Shown here: piece after piece, positions 51,233 to 61,301 of the stretch
Position numbering within the stretch: position 1 is the first letter of the stretch
Layout: the number at the start of each line of letters is the position of its first letter
Assembly: GCA_011319805.1 (NCBI GenBank)
Contig: SJRY01000245.1
Location: 372,001-436,000 of the forward strand
Direction of reading: 5' to 3'
DNA length: 64,000 nucleotides
Origin: Macrocybe gigantea
Taxonomy: Eukaryota; Basidiomycota; Agaricomycetes; Agaricales; Callistosporiaceae
Notes under the pieces: model-generated
What the model was told of the DNA's origin: nothing
Database searches by the model: none
Seen by the model: the letters and a program-made list of their open reading frames with translations, nothing else
Made by a program: the position numbers and the translations under genes

Positions 51233-51454
51233 CGTATTTGAATGGTGTGCTTGGAGAAGGCAGAATCTGGCCAGTCGGAAGGAGATGGACAGGATTGCCA
51301 AATAAGTGCATACATATAGCACAGCCATGCCGTGGCGCGTTCAAATCCAAGAGGTTCGATCGCCCCATTTCCTGTCATCTGTTATTGTACTTCGCAATTT
51401 TTGCAAGCTTACCCTTTGTTTTATCTTCTAATATATCAAGTCGAAGCACACATC

Positions 51455-52472
51455 ATGTCTGATGATGAAGCAGGTTTCCAATCTCCGACCGCGCTCAAGA
51501 TCGCCACGGCGAAGGAGAAGAAGGATGTAGCTGATGCGGCGTTCAGGCAGGGAAATGTCAAGGATGGTGGGTCATTTCGGACCATCGTAGCATCCTAATG
51601 CTTCCATGCAAATATATCCTCTAAAGCGTTGAGGTCTTACCATGAAGTGATTCATTTCTGTCAAACCCTCTATCCGCCGCACTGGACTCTGATCAGACTA
51701 CATGGTTAGGCTTTGATGTATCTCCTCGGCCTGGACAAGTTTAGTTCTCATAAACTCGGATTGTTTCCGGCCTAAACTCATATTGATCTGTTGTGGATAT
51801 GAAGGAATGCCTTACAAAGTGTTGGCATGGCGCCTCCATCGAGCAGGACCGATCCCGCTTCAGAGGCGAAAGAAAAGACTGAGGCAAGGATTTCTCAGAA
51901 TCATCGATTCATGATTTTTGAGGGCCTATTCTTAAGCATGATGAGATGATTGAGAAGATTTACGCAAACATGGCTGCGTGCCACATGAAGCAAGGAAACT
52001 GGAAACGGGTGGTGGAAACAGCAGAAAAGGCAAGGTCCCCCCCGCAAAAGCACGGTTTCGTCTCTCAAAATTCTCCGTAGGCTCTGGCGAAGAACGAGAG
52101 CAATTACAAAGCCATGTTCCGTAAAGGCAAAGCGCTAGGTGAACAAGGATACTTTGAGAAAGCAGTCAAAATCCTGGAGGAAGTCAGGGAGAAGAGCCCA
52201 GCAGGTATCCGGGGCTACGACCTGGACACATCCGTCTCAAACTGAGTTATATGTCTTTTCATAGATGCTGCCGCCGTCGATGCGGAATTAACACGACTTC
52301 GCGCGATAGATGCGGAGCGAGAGCGGGTCAACAGGCATAAATTGAAAGGTATGGTCTAATCGACCTTTCCGGACTGCTATTTTGTATCTTTTCTCCAGGA
52401 TTTTTGAACAAAGCAGAAAAGAAAACTACCGCAGACTCGCCGACTAAAGCGCTGACGCTGGAGCCTGCGTAA
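51455..52472 (+). CDS. TPR-repeat protein (FKBP8/AIP-like helical domain, no peptidyl-prolyl isomerase part)
   Basis: About 195 residues: MSDDEAGFQSPTALKIATAK, KDVADAAFRQGNVKDALRSYHE, LMYLLGLDKF, then MIEKIYANMAACHMKQGNWK, RVVETAEKALAKNESNYKAM, and FRKGKALGEQGYFEKAVKIL. These are three tetratricopeptide repeats with the usual W/L/G/Y/A/F/A/P pattern, like the TPR half of immunophilin-type Hsp90 partners. No catalytic domain is present. The C-terminus is basic and ends GFLNKAEKKTTADSP...LEPA. About eight introns for such a short gene. The intron at 51884-51936 only works as GC-AG. A C10 run follows the stop at 52470-52472. Confidence 0.75.
51884..51936 (+). other. GC-AG intron in the TPR gene
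   Basis: Donor GAG|GCAAGG, acceptor CTTAAG|CAT, 53 bases, phase 0. It joins EKTE to HDEMIEKIYAN. No GT exists in the donor neighbourhood. Confidence 0.75.
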
Positions 52473-52643
52473 CATATCCCCCCCCCTTCATTCCTTCGTG
52501 TGTCTTGCCTATCGGAATGTCATAACCATTGAACACCTTGTATTTCATCGTCTATATCAATAGTACATCAATTCAAGCAAGTTTGGCACGTAAGGAGATC
52601 TTCGATTTAGTATATCAATAAACTAAAATCCAAGCTTGTCAAG

Positions 52644-54000
52644 TCAGACCAATGTGGCAACATCTTGGTCAACAAATTGCTCGATAGCAAATCCTTTAGC
52701 TGATGCCTTGACCACTCCGGCCTTCTCCAAAACACTGTACTCACTGCTGAGCTGAGCAAAAGGGATAGGCAAATGTCGCAAACCTGAGGGTATCCAAGAT
52801 GACTCTATTCTGAACTTCATTGCATTTTTTGGTGTAGCCAACTGTCTTCAACCACGCCTGAAACAAGTAGCCAAGTTGAGGGAGAAGGTATCCGAGTCGT
52901 TTCAAGCGCTTGCCTTAATATCCTCCTTTGGATAACCAAATTTCTTCTGTATGAATTCAATATTCTCCGTTGCGCGTTTGGCAGGGGAATCAAATGCGCG
53001 GACATATTCGGTCAGCCTGTTCAGAAACATGCGTAGTACATCCCGTGCGGCACGTGTAGGATGAGCGGCAATCATCCACGATGGCCAGGGCGTTGGCACG
53101 GATCCGATCTTGGATAATCCGCGTTGTAGGGTGTCCTGTCTGGTGATAGAGTTGAAACTTACGAATCGCACTTCTCCCGTATCTACAAATGGTTTGGTGG
53201 TGAACCATTCCCACATAAACGCACTAGTAGAGCCGTCGTTGACAGAGTTTATGAGACCTCGGATGTCATTGTTAACTAAACAAGATAATTCGCGAGACAG
53301 TCGGAAACGCTCCGCGGACAACGCTACCTTGGAACTGTAGATTTTCAGTCGACCAGCCTTGTTGAAGCGCCATGACATAAGCCATAGTTTGGCTTCCACT
53401 AGGGAAAGGGTGAAGTAATGAACGCGTTCCAAACATGCATGGTGGAGCTGAAGTGACGTACCTGCCTTGTCGAGAGATACCGATCTTCGTTCCTTCCAGG
53501 TCTGTGATTCCTCCGAATTCGGACTCTTTGCCGCTTATAACGGCCCTGTGGCCATGTGAAGGTACCCAATAAGATGAAGGAATCTGACTGACCAGTTCAA
53601 GGGCGTCGAAACGTAGCTTCCCACTAATTTGTACGAAGTCGAACCATTCGCTATCCCAGAAATAAGGGGGTCCGTGAGAGCACTGCAAACATGGCTTAAG
53701 AAGGCTATGAATCGATGACAAGGAAATCTTGCGATACATCGCGATGTCAATCTCATCGTTCGTGAGGCGACCTATCAACTGCCCAGTGCCACCTGGAGGC
53801 TAAAGTTAGTGGGGTTTCTGATAGAAAACACGGTAACGCTACTCGGGCATTCGACCAATGTGAAAGTATTTCCGTTGTCGTCTTCAGCGTACTGGAGTAG
53901 AGGCGAAGAGAAGTGCTCGCGAACTGAATTTCTTGTCTGTTAGCCTATATAAGGTCGATTCGAAAGGATCCCGCTCGCCATAACCAACTCTGAGAGGCAT
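52644..54000 (-). CDS. Periplasmic-binding-protein-like (type 2) protein, Ca3427/NMT1-like
   Basis: Exons assemble to MPLRVGY-VREHFSSPLLQYAED, TLVECPSGTGQLIGRLTNDEIDIA, ALTDPLISGIANGSTSYKLV, GGITDLEGTKIGISRQGSGS, and QTMAYVMALQQGW, then MWEWFTTKPFVDTGEVRF, PTPWPSWMIAA and KKFGYPKEDIKAWLK. This is the two-lobed substrate-binding fold that bacteria use with ABC transporters, in the eukaryotic branch typified by the Candida Ca3427 protein. The ligand is unknown; related bacterial proteins bind sulfonates, nitrate or pyrimidine precursors. No signal peptide is seen, so it is probably cytosolic. About nine exons; both the first and the next-to-last introns fit only as GC-AG. Its start is 73 bases from that of TERT, on the other strand. 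Confidence 0.78.
52858..52913 (-). other. GC-AG intron near the 3' end of the binding-protein-like gene
   Basis: Donor AAG|GCAAGC, acceptor TTTCAG|GCG, 56 bases, phase 0. It joins KEDIK to AWLKTVGY. Confidence 0.8.
53924..53978 (-). other. GC-AG first intron of the binding-protein-like gene
   Basis: Donor TATG|GCGAGC, acceptor ATTCAG|TT, 55 bases, phase 1. It joins RVGY to VREHFSSPL. A GT seven bases upstream would also keep phase but would drop the conserved Gly-Tyr. Confidence 0.6.
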
Positions 54001-54073
54001 GTTGAAAGTTCGATAAGATAAGATGAAAAGGACACTATGACCATCACGTTCACGTGACTGCTATACGCGTTAC

Positions 54074-57000
54074 ATGGTCCAAGTCGCGTCTCCCTCATCA
54101 CCCGTCATGGCTTCTAAAACTCGGACTTCATTAACGCTCCCTCTCCTCGAGAAGTTCTTTTATTCGGTTACGAGGATAGATTACTACCTCCAAAGTATCC
54201 TTGAAGGGGATGCCATTGCACTCTTTCAGCCCACCCCAAATGATCCTGCTAGTTATTGCGATTTACTGAGCACGTCCTACGTGGCACTCAAGCAGGTGAA
54301 CCCCTTGCGACCGAAATTTAAATATTATCAAGTAATGAACGATATGCAAGAAGTACGTGTTTTACTAGTTCGAGCATCCTCTTCTCAGACCTGTTATGTA
54401 GATGGTATACAGGGCTCAGGAGCGGCTATTTAAATCGAAGAGTCCGAGAAATATGATAACTCTGGGATACAACAACGTGAGTGGGATGATACTCTATATT
54501 CTTTCATTTAATTGTGTCCAGCCATTTTCAAGGAGGACGGGTGCGAACGGTACTCGGATAACCAATTATTTCGTGAACACGCTCGTCACCGCCCTTCAGG
54601 CTCCTGAATGGGAGATTCTCCTCCAGCGGTGAGGATCTGCAGGCAATCCGTCCGTTTGATGGGGCTGATACATGGCTTAGCGTTGGTGAAGACGCCATGC
54701 TGCATCTCCTCTCAGAGACTAGCATTTTCATATCATTACCGAATGACTGCCTTTGCCAATTAACCGGGGAGCTGATGACGGCCATGATCCCGTCAACACA
54801 ACTGCAACCTCGAAAGATGGCGTCCGTCAAAATACCACTACTCACTGCTAAGAAAAGACCTCTTTCCTTCAGAGAAGATGACGAGGAGCAACCTTTGAAA
54901 CGTCGGAAATTCTTTCATCCTGTTTCTGGGCGCCCTTTTATGACTTTAGTGAAAGTAGCGAGGCATGTGATCCTATGCATCTCTTTCTGAAAAAGCTTCA
55001 TCTGACATGTCTCAGGCACTCGCCCTCCGACATCACCATTCCTAGGACTACTATGCTCTACGCTCGTACAAGGCGTGTTCCTGCCACGAATCGTATTGTC
55101 TTCGGCCTATCTGAGAAGCGTAGGCTTTTATATTCTCTCAAGTCTGTGAAATTCTGAATCCTGCCGTAGACATACTCAATAGAATTGATCCCTCGTACCA
55201 GCGAAAACCGAAGATCTCGCCAGATCAATACGTAGATCCTGACCCCAGAGAGGAGGCTGAAAAGGCTAGACACATCTCGAAATATATATTTCCTCGGCAG
55301 TATGGACTGTCAAGTCCCTTTGGAAGAATTGAGGCCGTTGATCATGTCCCGGACTATTCCGACAGAGAACATGAAATACAGGTAACGATCGTGCGTTTCT
55401 TCACACCGTATGCCAAAGACTTAAAGTTTTCAGGCACTCGGGCCATGCAAGACACCGAAGCGAGTAAAGGGAACTCTCCAACTGTTGGAAAGTCTGATTT
55501 ACAGGCATGGAAAATGTGCATACAAGCCCTTGTTGGATAAAATTTGCCCATCGAAGGTATATGTCCGCTATCAAGAGTAGTTCGCAAAGCTTACAGAAAG
55601 AAGGTTGTGACAGCCGATCATAAGTGCTTGGATAGTACTGTTATATTAGCAAGTGCTCAACACTGTTCATCTCAGCGCGACTCATGCTCATTTGATGCCG
55701 CAGGAAATGCTTTCGGAACAATCTATACAGTTACAGAGCCAGGCCTCCTTCGGCACCGGCAATACGTCGATTGATTCTGCTGGAAACACCATCTTGCCGT
55801 ACGGTCTAACCCAAGCAGAGAAATATATAAGGACAAAACCGAGATTTGCAGACTTCGTTTGTAGCAGTACTGAGGTGAAGTTGCCATAAGTCGATTTCTG
55901 TGTTAACTGATTTGCTATACAAGGTGTATAGATACGTTGCTCTTATTACCAAGACCGTAATTCCGAAGGCCTTCTGGGGCTGCAAGGGAAATTTGAGACT
56001 AATGCTTCGACGTAGGCCGCAACTCTTCGACCTAGCTTTCACATTGTTCATTGACTGTTAGACGTTAAAACCTTTATTGAATGCCGTCGCTACGAGACGT
56101 TGACAATGCATTATCTCTTACAAGGCTTGAGCACTTCTGAATGCGAGTGGTTGATGCCTCCAGGTCCGCTCAAAAGGCAAACAAGGGTCAGCGTGTCTGA
56201 TTCCATCAAGCGGCGGGAATTGTTAGAGGAGTTTGTGTTTTGGTACTTCAATTCATTCGTGATCTCTCTTTTAAAGGTGAGTGGCCTTTCCGACCCTTGG
56301 AGCTGGTACACTGGTCTCATACTCCAGTCAGACAAACTTCTACATCACGGAGTCGTCAGCGTTCAGAAATAAACTGTTGTACTTCCGGCAAGACGACTGG
56401 GATACATTATGCGCACCTCTCCTCAAACGACTTGAGACGCAGACATTTCGCAGGCTATCAGAGGTTGGCCATGGTAGCTGTCCTATTCTTCTTGGTCTGA
56501 CATTAACAAGTCCGAGGTCAAAGAAATTTTGCGACAACGTCAGCTGGGTTATTCTTTTGTTCGCCTTCTGCCCAAAGACACCGGCGTCAGACCTATTGTC
56601 AACTTACGCCGCAAAGCAACTTATTCGGGGGTGCATATTTTTACTGCGTCAACATCAAATACCTTGCTCAATTACGCAAAATTGTGAACAGAGTGGCTCA
56701 CAAAGTGAACGATCGATTAACCAGATTCTTCAAGCTGCTTTCGACGTGTTGACATATGAAAAGGTTCGTAATGTATTCCCGTATTCAGGATGTCTCTTCG
56801 TTAAACCTAGCTGTATAGCGAAATCAATCTAAGCTCCTTGGCGCATCCGTGTTCGGCTATGACGACGTACATGCGCGACTTAGAGCGTTCAAATCGCGCC
56901 TACCTAGGAAAGAAGACGGAAGCCTGTATGTCAATATTGACGTTATCTTACTCTTTCATTTTCTTAGTATGACCGGATCCAGCCCCAAACTCTTCTTTGT

Positions 57001-58790
57001 CAAGGTTGATGTTCAAGCATGTTTCGACACAATCGAGCAAGAGAAACTACTGGGAATCTTGCGCGAGCTTATTTCTGAGGTACCGATGCTTCTTAGTTTG
57101 ACCTGTGACCTTGATGCGACACGATTTCAGGATGCTTATATGATTCAGCGACATGGACAAGTTCAATTGTCTTCCGGCAGAATTAAAAGGATGTTCTTAC
57201 GGAAATCGGTTGCTGCAGGTGAGCCGCTCCTTGTGTCTTGAAGCTCACTTCTAAATGGCAGGCAAGATGATCATCCTCACTTTCTCAAACATGCAGCGGA
57301 ACTCACTGCTGCTCTACGGAGTGTCATTTTCGTTGATCAAGTACACTCTATGCTATTGTTCTCGGGATCGAATGTTGACAGCGGATGCTAGGTTAATTAT
57401 CCTTATGCCAAAAAAGAGGAAATTCTTCACTTACTCGAGGAGCACATCACGGAGAATATTGTCAAGGTGAACGAAACGCTACTTCATATCATTTCAACAC
57501 CTCTAACAACTGTCATATTACAGATTGGTCAGCATTATTATTGTCAGACCATAGGCATCCCTCAAGGGTCCAGCCTCTCGTCTATGCTCTGTTCATTCTT
57601 CTATGGACACCTTGAGAATCGTTACAAGCATCTCAAGGATGATGCATTCTCTGTAAGCAAAATAAATTGCATTCAACGCATGGTGCACTGAACTGCCTCC
57701 AGGTGCTGATGAGGTTGATAGACGATTACTTGTTTATAACCGCTGATCTCGCTAAAGCCAGAGAGTTTCTCGAGATGATGAAGAAAGGTAAAGTCTCCAG
57801 ACAGTAGCTTAAACAAGTAATCCATATTTCCCCACCAAGGCCATCCCGAATACGGCTGCTTCATATCGCCAGACAAGACGCTCACAAACTTTGACCATGA
57901 TGTGCAGATCATGAACGTGACAGGACCAGGTCAACGACGTAAGTACGTATTATGCTTGTGCAGCCTGATCGTCAAATGCTCCGTTGCAGGCTTCCCTTGG
58001 TGTGGATATGCAATAGACATGAACGACCTTTCAGTCACGGTGGACTATTCGAGGTTTTTCGGAACGGGTGAGTTGAAATTCTGCAAGTATTGGACAAGAC
58101 TGAAAGACGCTCTAGATCTACAAAATACCTTGACGATAGAGCGCGGACGAAGGCCAGGTGCGGCGTTTGCCCACAAAATGCTTGCGTGCGTGCAAAACAA
58201 TTGAAGACATGGAATACGCCTGAAAATCTATTCGTTTTTAGGCTAGCGAGAACGAGGATACATGCAATATACTATGATCGCGAGCTGAATACCGAAGAGG
58301 TGGTCCACCTGAACATGTACCAGAGTTTTCTGGTTCTAGCGATGAAATTTCACGCCTACCTGCGAGACTGGAAACTAAGTTTACAAAATAACTCGCAATA
58401 TTTATGCGGTAAGCTTTCCTTGACATTACCGATGAAACTGGTCTAGACTTGCTGCGACATAGGCGTGATGCAGCATCTTATTTATCACACGTATTTCGCA
58501 GCGCAAAATCGAGCGGTGCGGTCAGGGATGGTCATGAATCACGCAGACAAGAAGACAATTATATGGTGAATGACAACGTTTGTGTGGGAGGGCATCTCAA
58601 GTGAATCTGATCCGATAGGCTGGGAACACATGCGTTCCGGACGGTCTTGGGCAAGAAGCCGGCACGGTACAAGACGATGTTGTCAACGCTAGACCGCGAG
58701 CTTTGCCGAAAGTGTTATCGGGAGCATAACAGACGATTCTCAAACGTGGTGAGGGATGGATGGGGAGGGGTGTCGGGGATCCTGTATTGA
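54074..58790 (+). CDS. TERT: Telomerase reverse transcriptase catalytic subunit
   Basis: TERT extends chromosome ends by copying the telomerase RNA. All hallmark motifs are present once more than 20 short introns are removed: RNA-binding region with RAQERLFKSKSPRNMITLGY; QFP/CP region KARHISKYIFPRQYGLSSPFG (part of a longer block) and KTPKRVKGTLQLLESLIYRH; VYRYVALITKTVIPKAFWGC; T motif TNFYITESSAFRNKLLYFR; motifs 1-2 SFVRLLPKDTGVRPIVNLRRK (last residue apart); motif A FVKVDVQACFDTIEQ; motif B' GIPQGSSLSSMLCSFFY; motif C RLIDDYLFIT with the catalytic Asp pair; motif D SPDKT; motif E PWCGYAID. The C-terminal extension runs to GWGGVSGILY and TGA at 58788-58790. About 1,150 residues. Every join I checked keeps frame, so it appears intact. 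The start could also be ATG 54107 (MASKTRTSL). Confidence 0.93.
54963..55015 (+). other. TERT: GC-AG intron in TERT
   Basis: Donor GCGAG|GCATGT, acceptor TCTCAG|GCAC, 53 bases. It joins VKVAR to HSPSDITIPRTTMLYAR. The GT at 54967 would be out of phase and reach a stop. Confidence 0.7.
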
Positions 58791-58886
58791 GAATGGTAGA
58801 TAGACTCTGGGCCGGACATGGCCGCGCCACGCTAGCGCTGATGTCAACTTCGGGGTCAACGGGCGACGTCGCCAGCGCAGCTAACA

Positions 58887-59717
58887 TGGTCACCAGATTG
58901 CTGAGCAATCATTTTTCCTGCTCGTATATCAGGTTCCATCGCATCCAGCCCCATCTGATTTCCACTTCGGTTCGCCCAGGAGCTCTTCGTGCATATCCTT
59001 TTCGTATTGCCCAGTCATCTTCCGCTGTTACGGAATGTCCGAATTCTACTCGCTCAAGGCCGAAAAGCCAAACGGAGAGATATATGACTTTTCTCAGTTG
59101 AAGGGCAAAACTGTGCTCGTTGTCAACGTTGCATCGCAGTGGTATATGCTCAATTTCTCGTTTCAGAACGCATGTTGATAGTGCCGCAGTGGATTCACAC
59201 CGCAGTACAAAGGTTAGCAAAGGCTGGACGGCTCGGCTTTGAGTGTTTTTTATGCCTTGTGCAGGACTGCAGGCTCTCTACGACAAGTTCAAGGACCGGG
59301 ACTTTGTTATCTTGGGTTTCCCATGCAATCAGGAAAGGATCTGCGGCTTTATCACATGCCACCAGGACTGACAGCCCCAACAGTTTGGCGGGCAGGAGCC
59401 CGGCACCGATGAGGAGATTGCGCAATTCTGCACGCTGAACCACGGAGTGACGTTCCCGCTGATGAAAAAGTCTGACGTGAACGGGGACCATACGAACGAG
59501 GTATTCAAATGGCTGAAGAACGAGAAGGCAGGTATTCTTGGATTGACGCGCATCAAGGTGAGTCCGTAGTCCATCGCCGAGGATGACGCTGACCACTTGC
59601 TCGATGCAGTGGAATTTTGAAAAGTTTTTGGTGGACAAGGACGGACACGTTTTGAATCGGTGGGCATCGACGACGACGCCAGCAGCGATTGAAGGCGAGA
59701 TTGCCAAGGCGCTCTAA
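58887..59717 (+). CDS. GPX: Glutathione peroxidase / thiol peroxidase (Cys type)
   Basis: This enzyme reduces hydroperoxides and, in fungi, usually takes electrons from thioredoxin. The core starts [20 protein letters not shown] at 59035, then [17 protein letters not shown] with the peroxidatic Cys (codon TG|T split by the intron at 59142-59189), [26 protein letters not shown] and the active-site WNFEKFLVD. It ends [10 protein letters not shown] and TAA at 59715-59717. An upstream ATG at 58887 plus a 47-base intron gives a 38-residue in-frame lead ([14 protein letters not shown]...), which could send part of the enzyme to mitochondria; translation may also start at 59035. The intron at 59333-59383 lacks a GT or GC donor. 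Confidence 0.9.
59333..59383 (+). other. GPX: GPX intron with GA...AG ends
   Basis: GFPCNQ must join FGGQEPG. The 51 bases between start GAAAGG and end CCAACAG. They contain an in-frame TGA, so they must be removed. A likely branch site ACTGAC is present. The usual donor would need GTAAGG, one base different. Confidence 0.7.
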
Positions 59718-59807
59718 GTTGTCGATGACGTAATGCCTATGTCCAGTCCACACAAGTCTGTTTCAGTTTCAAAAATGAAATTTCTTTCTCTTCTCCTCAC
59801 GTCCATC

Positions 59808-61071
59808 ATGTCCACACCACCCCGTTCAGCCTCCCCCAGCCTCGCAAACGCCCCTAACGGCGCACCCCTCAGCGAGTCTCAGGCCTCTTCCGCGTCCCCC
59901 GAGCCCAGAAAACCCACCATCGAACGCCCTGTTGTCCCTCCGCCTCAGACGGACGAGAAACCAGCGGGCGTCGAGGCCCTTCTAAACCAAGAGGAAGGAG
60001 ACAAACTTGCCGAGCCACAGCCCATCCAACCCGACAAGCTCGCCACGCCTCAGCTCGTCCCGGAGGCCAAGAAAGAGGAAAAGCCCCCGAGCCACAGCCA
60101 GAGCAGCCCGTCGAGAAGCCCGCAAAGGTCAAAGAAGAAGAGACGCCACCTTGCGAAATTCAAGAGCAGCCCCTGGAAGCGGCGCCGTCGCCGCGGGCAG
60201 GACAACCCAGCAACGAGTCCCTCGGGTGGTTGCCCGCGACTGACGAGACGCCCGTCGAGGCTGATGTCGCCAGGAAAGGCTCCATTCTTAAAGGCGGCTC
60301 GCAGCAGCAGCAGCAGCAACGCCAACAACAGGAAGAGCAGATACAGGAGATGCAAAGGTCCACTTCGCTCTCCAGGCGGAGTTTCTTCACCGGCCCCGAG
60401 GGAACACCCGTCGAGGGCTCCACCTTCATGTATGGAGCTGGCACTACCGGTCCCGGCGTCAAAATCGAACCAACTGAAGAATTAAGCAGCAGGGCCGCCA
60501 GCGCCGATGCCAATCTATCTCCCAAAGAGAAGAACAAGATCGCCAAGGTGGAAGGTGAGACGTCTCAGATCTCTTTTATGAGCGGCCTCGCCCATCCTGC
60601 GTGCAGCTAAAGAGGGCAGAAAACTGTCCAAGATAATACTTGAAGAAGGTAAAGCAGAGAGAGAAGCTCTGGCCGTCGCTATAAACGAACTCGGCGAGCT
60701 TCAGAAGCTCCAGAAGGTCTCCGTCAAGGTCCAAATTTCCCGGCTTCTTGACAGTCTGCCATCTCATTTCCCTAATGCAGAATGAGGCAAAAGCTTTCTC
60801 CGTCCATACCAGGGTGCTTGCCGATTTCCGCAAGGAGCAAACCAGTTTCTTAGCGGCTCGCGCCAAGTTTGAAGCCGCAGAATCTAGGTTACGTTCGGAC
60901 GAGGAGACGTTGGAGAGCCTCAGGCAAGCTGCCAGGGAGACCACGGAGAGGTTACAAGGCAAGTCCCAGGAAGTCGAAAGCCTCCGAGCCATGTTCAGCG
61001 TTGACGAGCGCGAGAGGGCCACGAGACTGAAGGAGATCAATAATAAGGGTAAGAACAAGCTCTGGTGGTAA
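59808..61071 (+). CDS. Unrecognised coiled-coil protein
   Basis: Starts MSTPPRSASPSLANAP, then a Pro/Glu-rich disordered half (EEKPPEPQPEQPVEKP), a Gln-rich tract, RSTSLSRRSFFTGPEGTPVEG, and a long Glu/Lys/Arg/Leu-rich coiled coil: KLSKIILEEGKAEREALAVA, NELGELQKLQK, NEAKAFSVHTRVLADFRKEQ, LAARAKFEAAESRLRSDEET and ETTERLQGKSQEVESLRAMF. The tail NNKGKNKLWW is basic and ends at TAA 61069-61071. To pass from the first to the second half the frame must change near the C5 run at 60084-60088. Either one C is missing, or an unusual 41-base intron (60057-60097) is removed. I cannot assign a function. Confidence 0.6.
60301..60330 (+). repeat. CAG-type Gln tract in the coiled-coil gene
   Basis: A short CAG/CAA run coding QQQQQQRQQQ. 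Such tracts often vary in length between strains. Confidence 0.7.
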
Positions 61072-61301
61072 GAGGTTTAGACCGCCAATGACGACCGAGT
61101 CTTTTTCCCCGCTCACTTTCCGTTATACCTCATATAATCTGAATGATATTTTCTTTGAAAGGCTCGATTTTATTGACTCCACTGTAATGTACTCTAGGGT
61201 ATATCTTGTCACAATGTTGTAATTATACATCCCACGAACAGAAAGGGGGCATGTACCTTTTTTTTTGTACATCGTAATCACGATGGATGGATATTTAAAC
61301 T

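Noticed and set aside
51330..51365. tRNA-like T-loop (GTTCAAATCC)
   Set aside because: The flanking bases do not pair into a T stem and no acceptor or anticodon arm is present.
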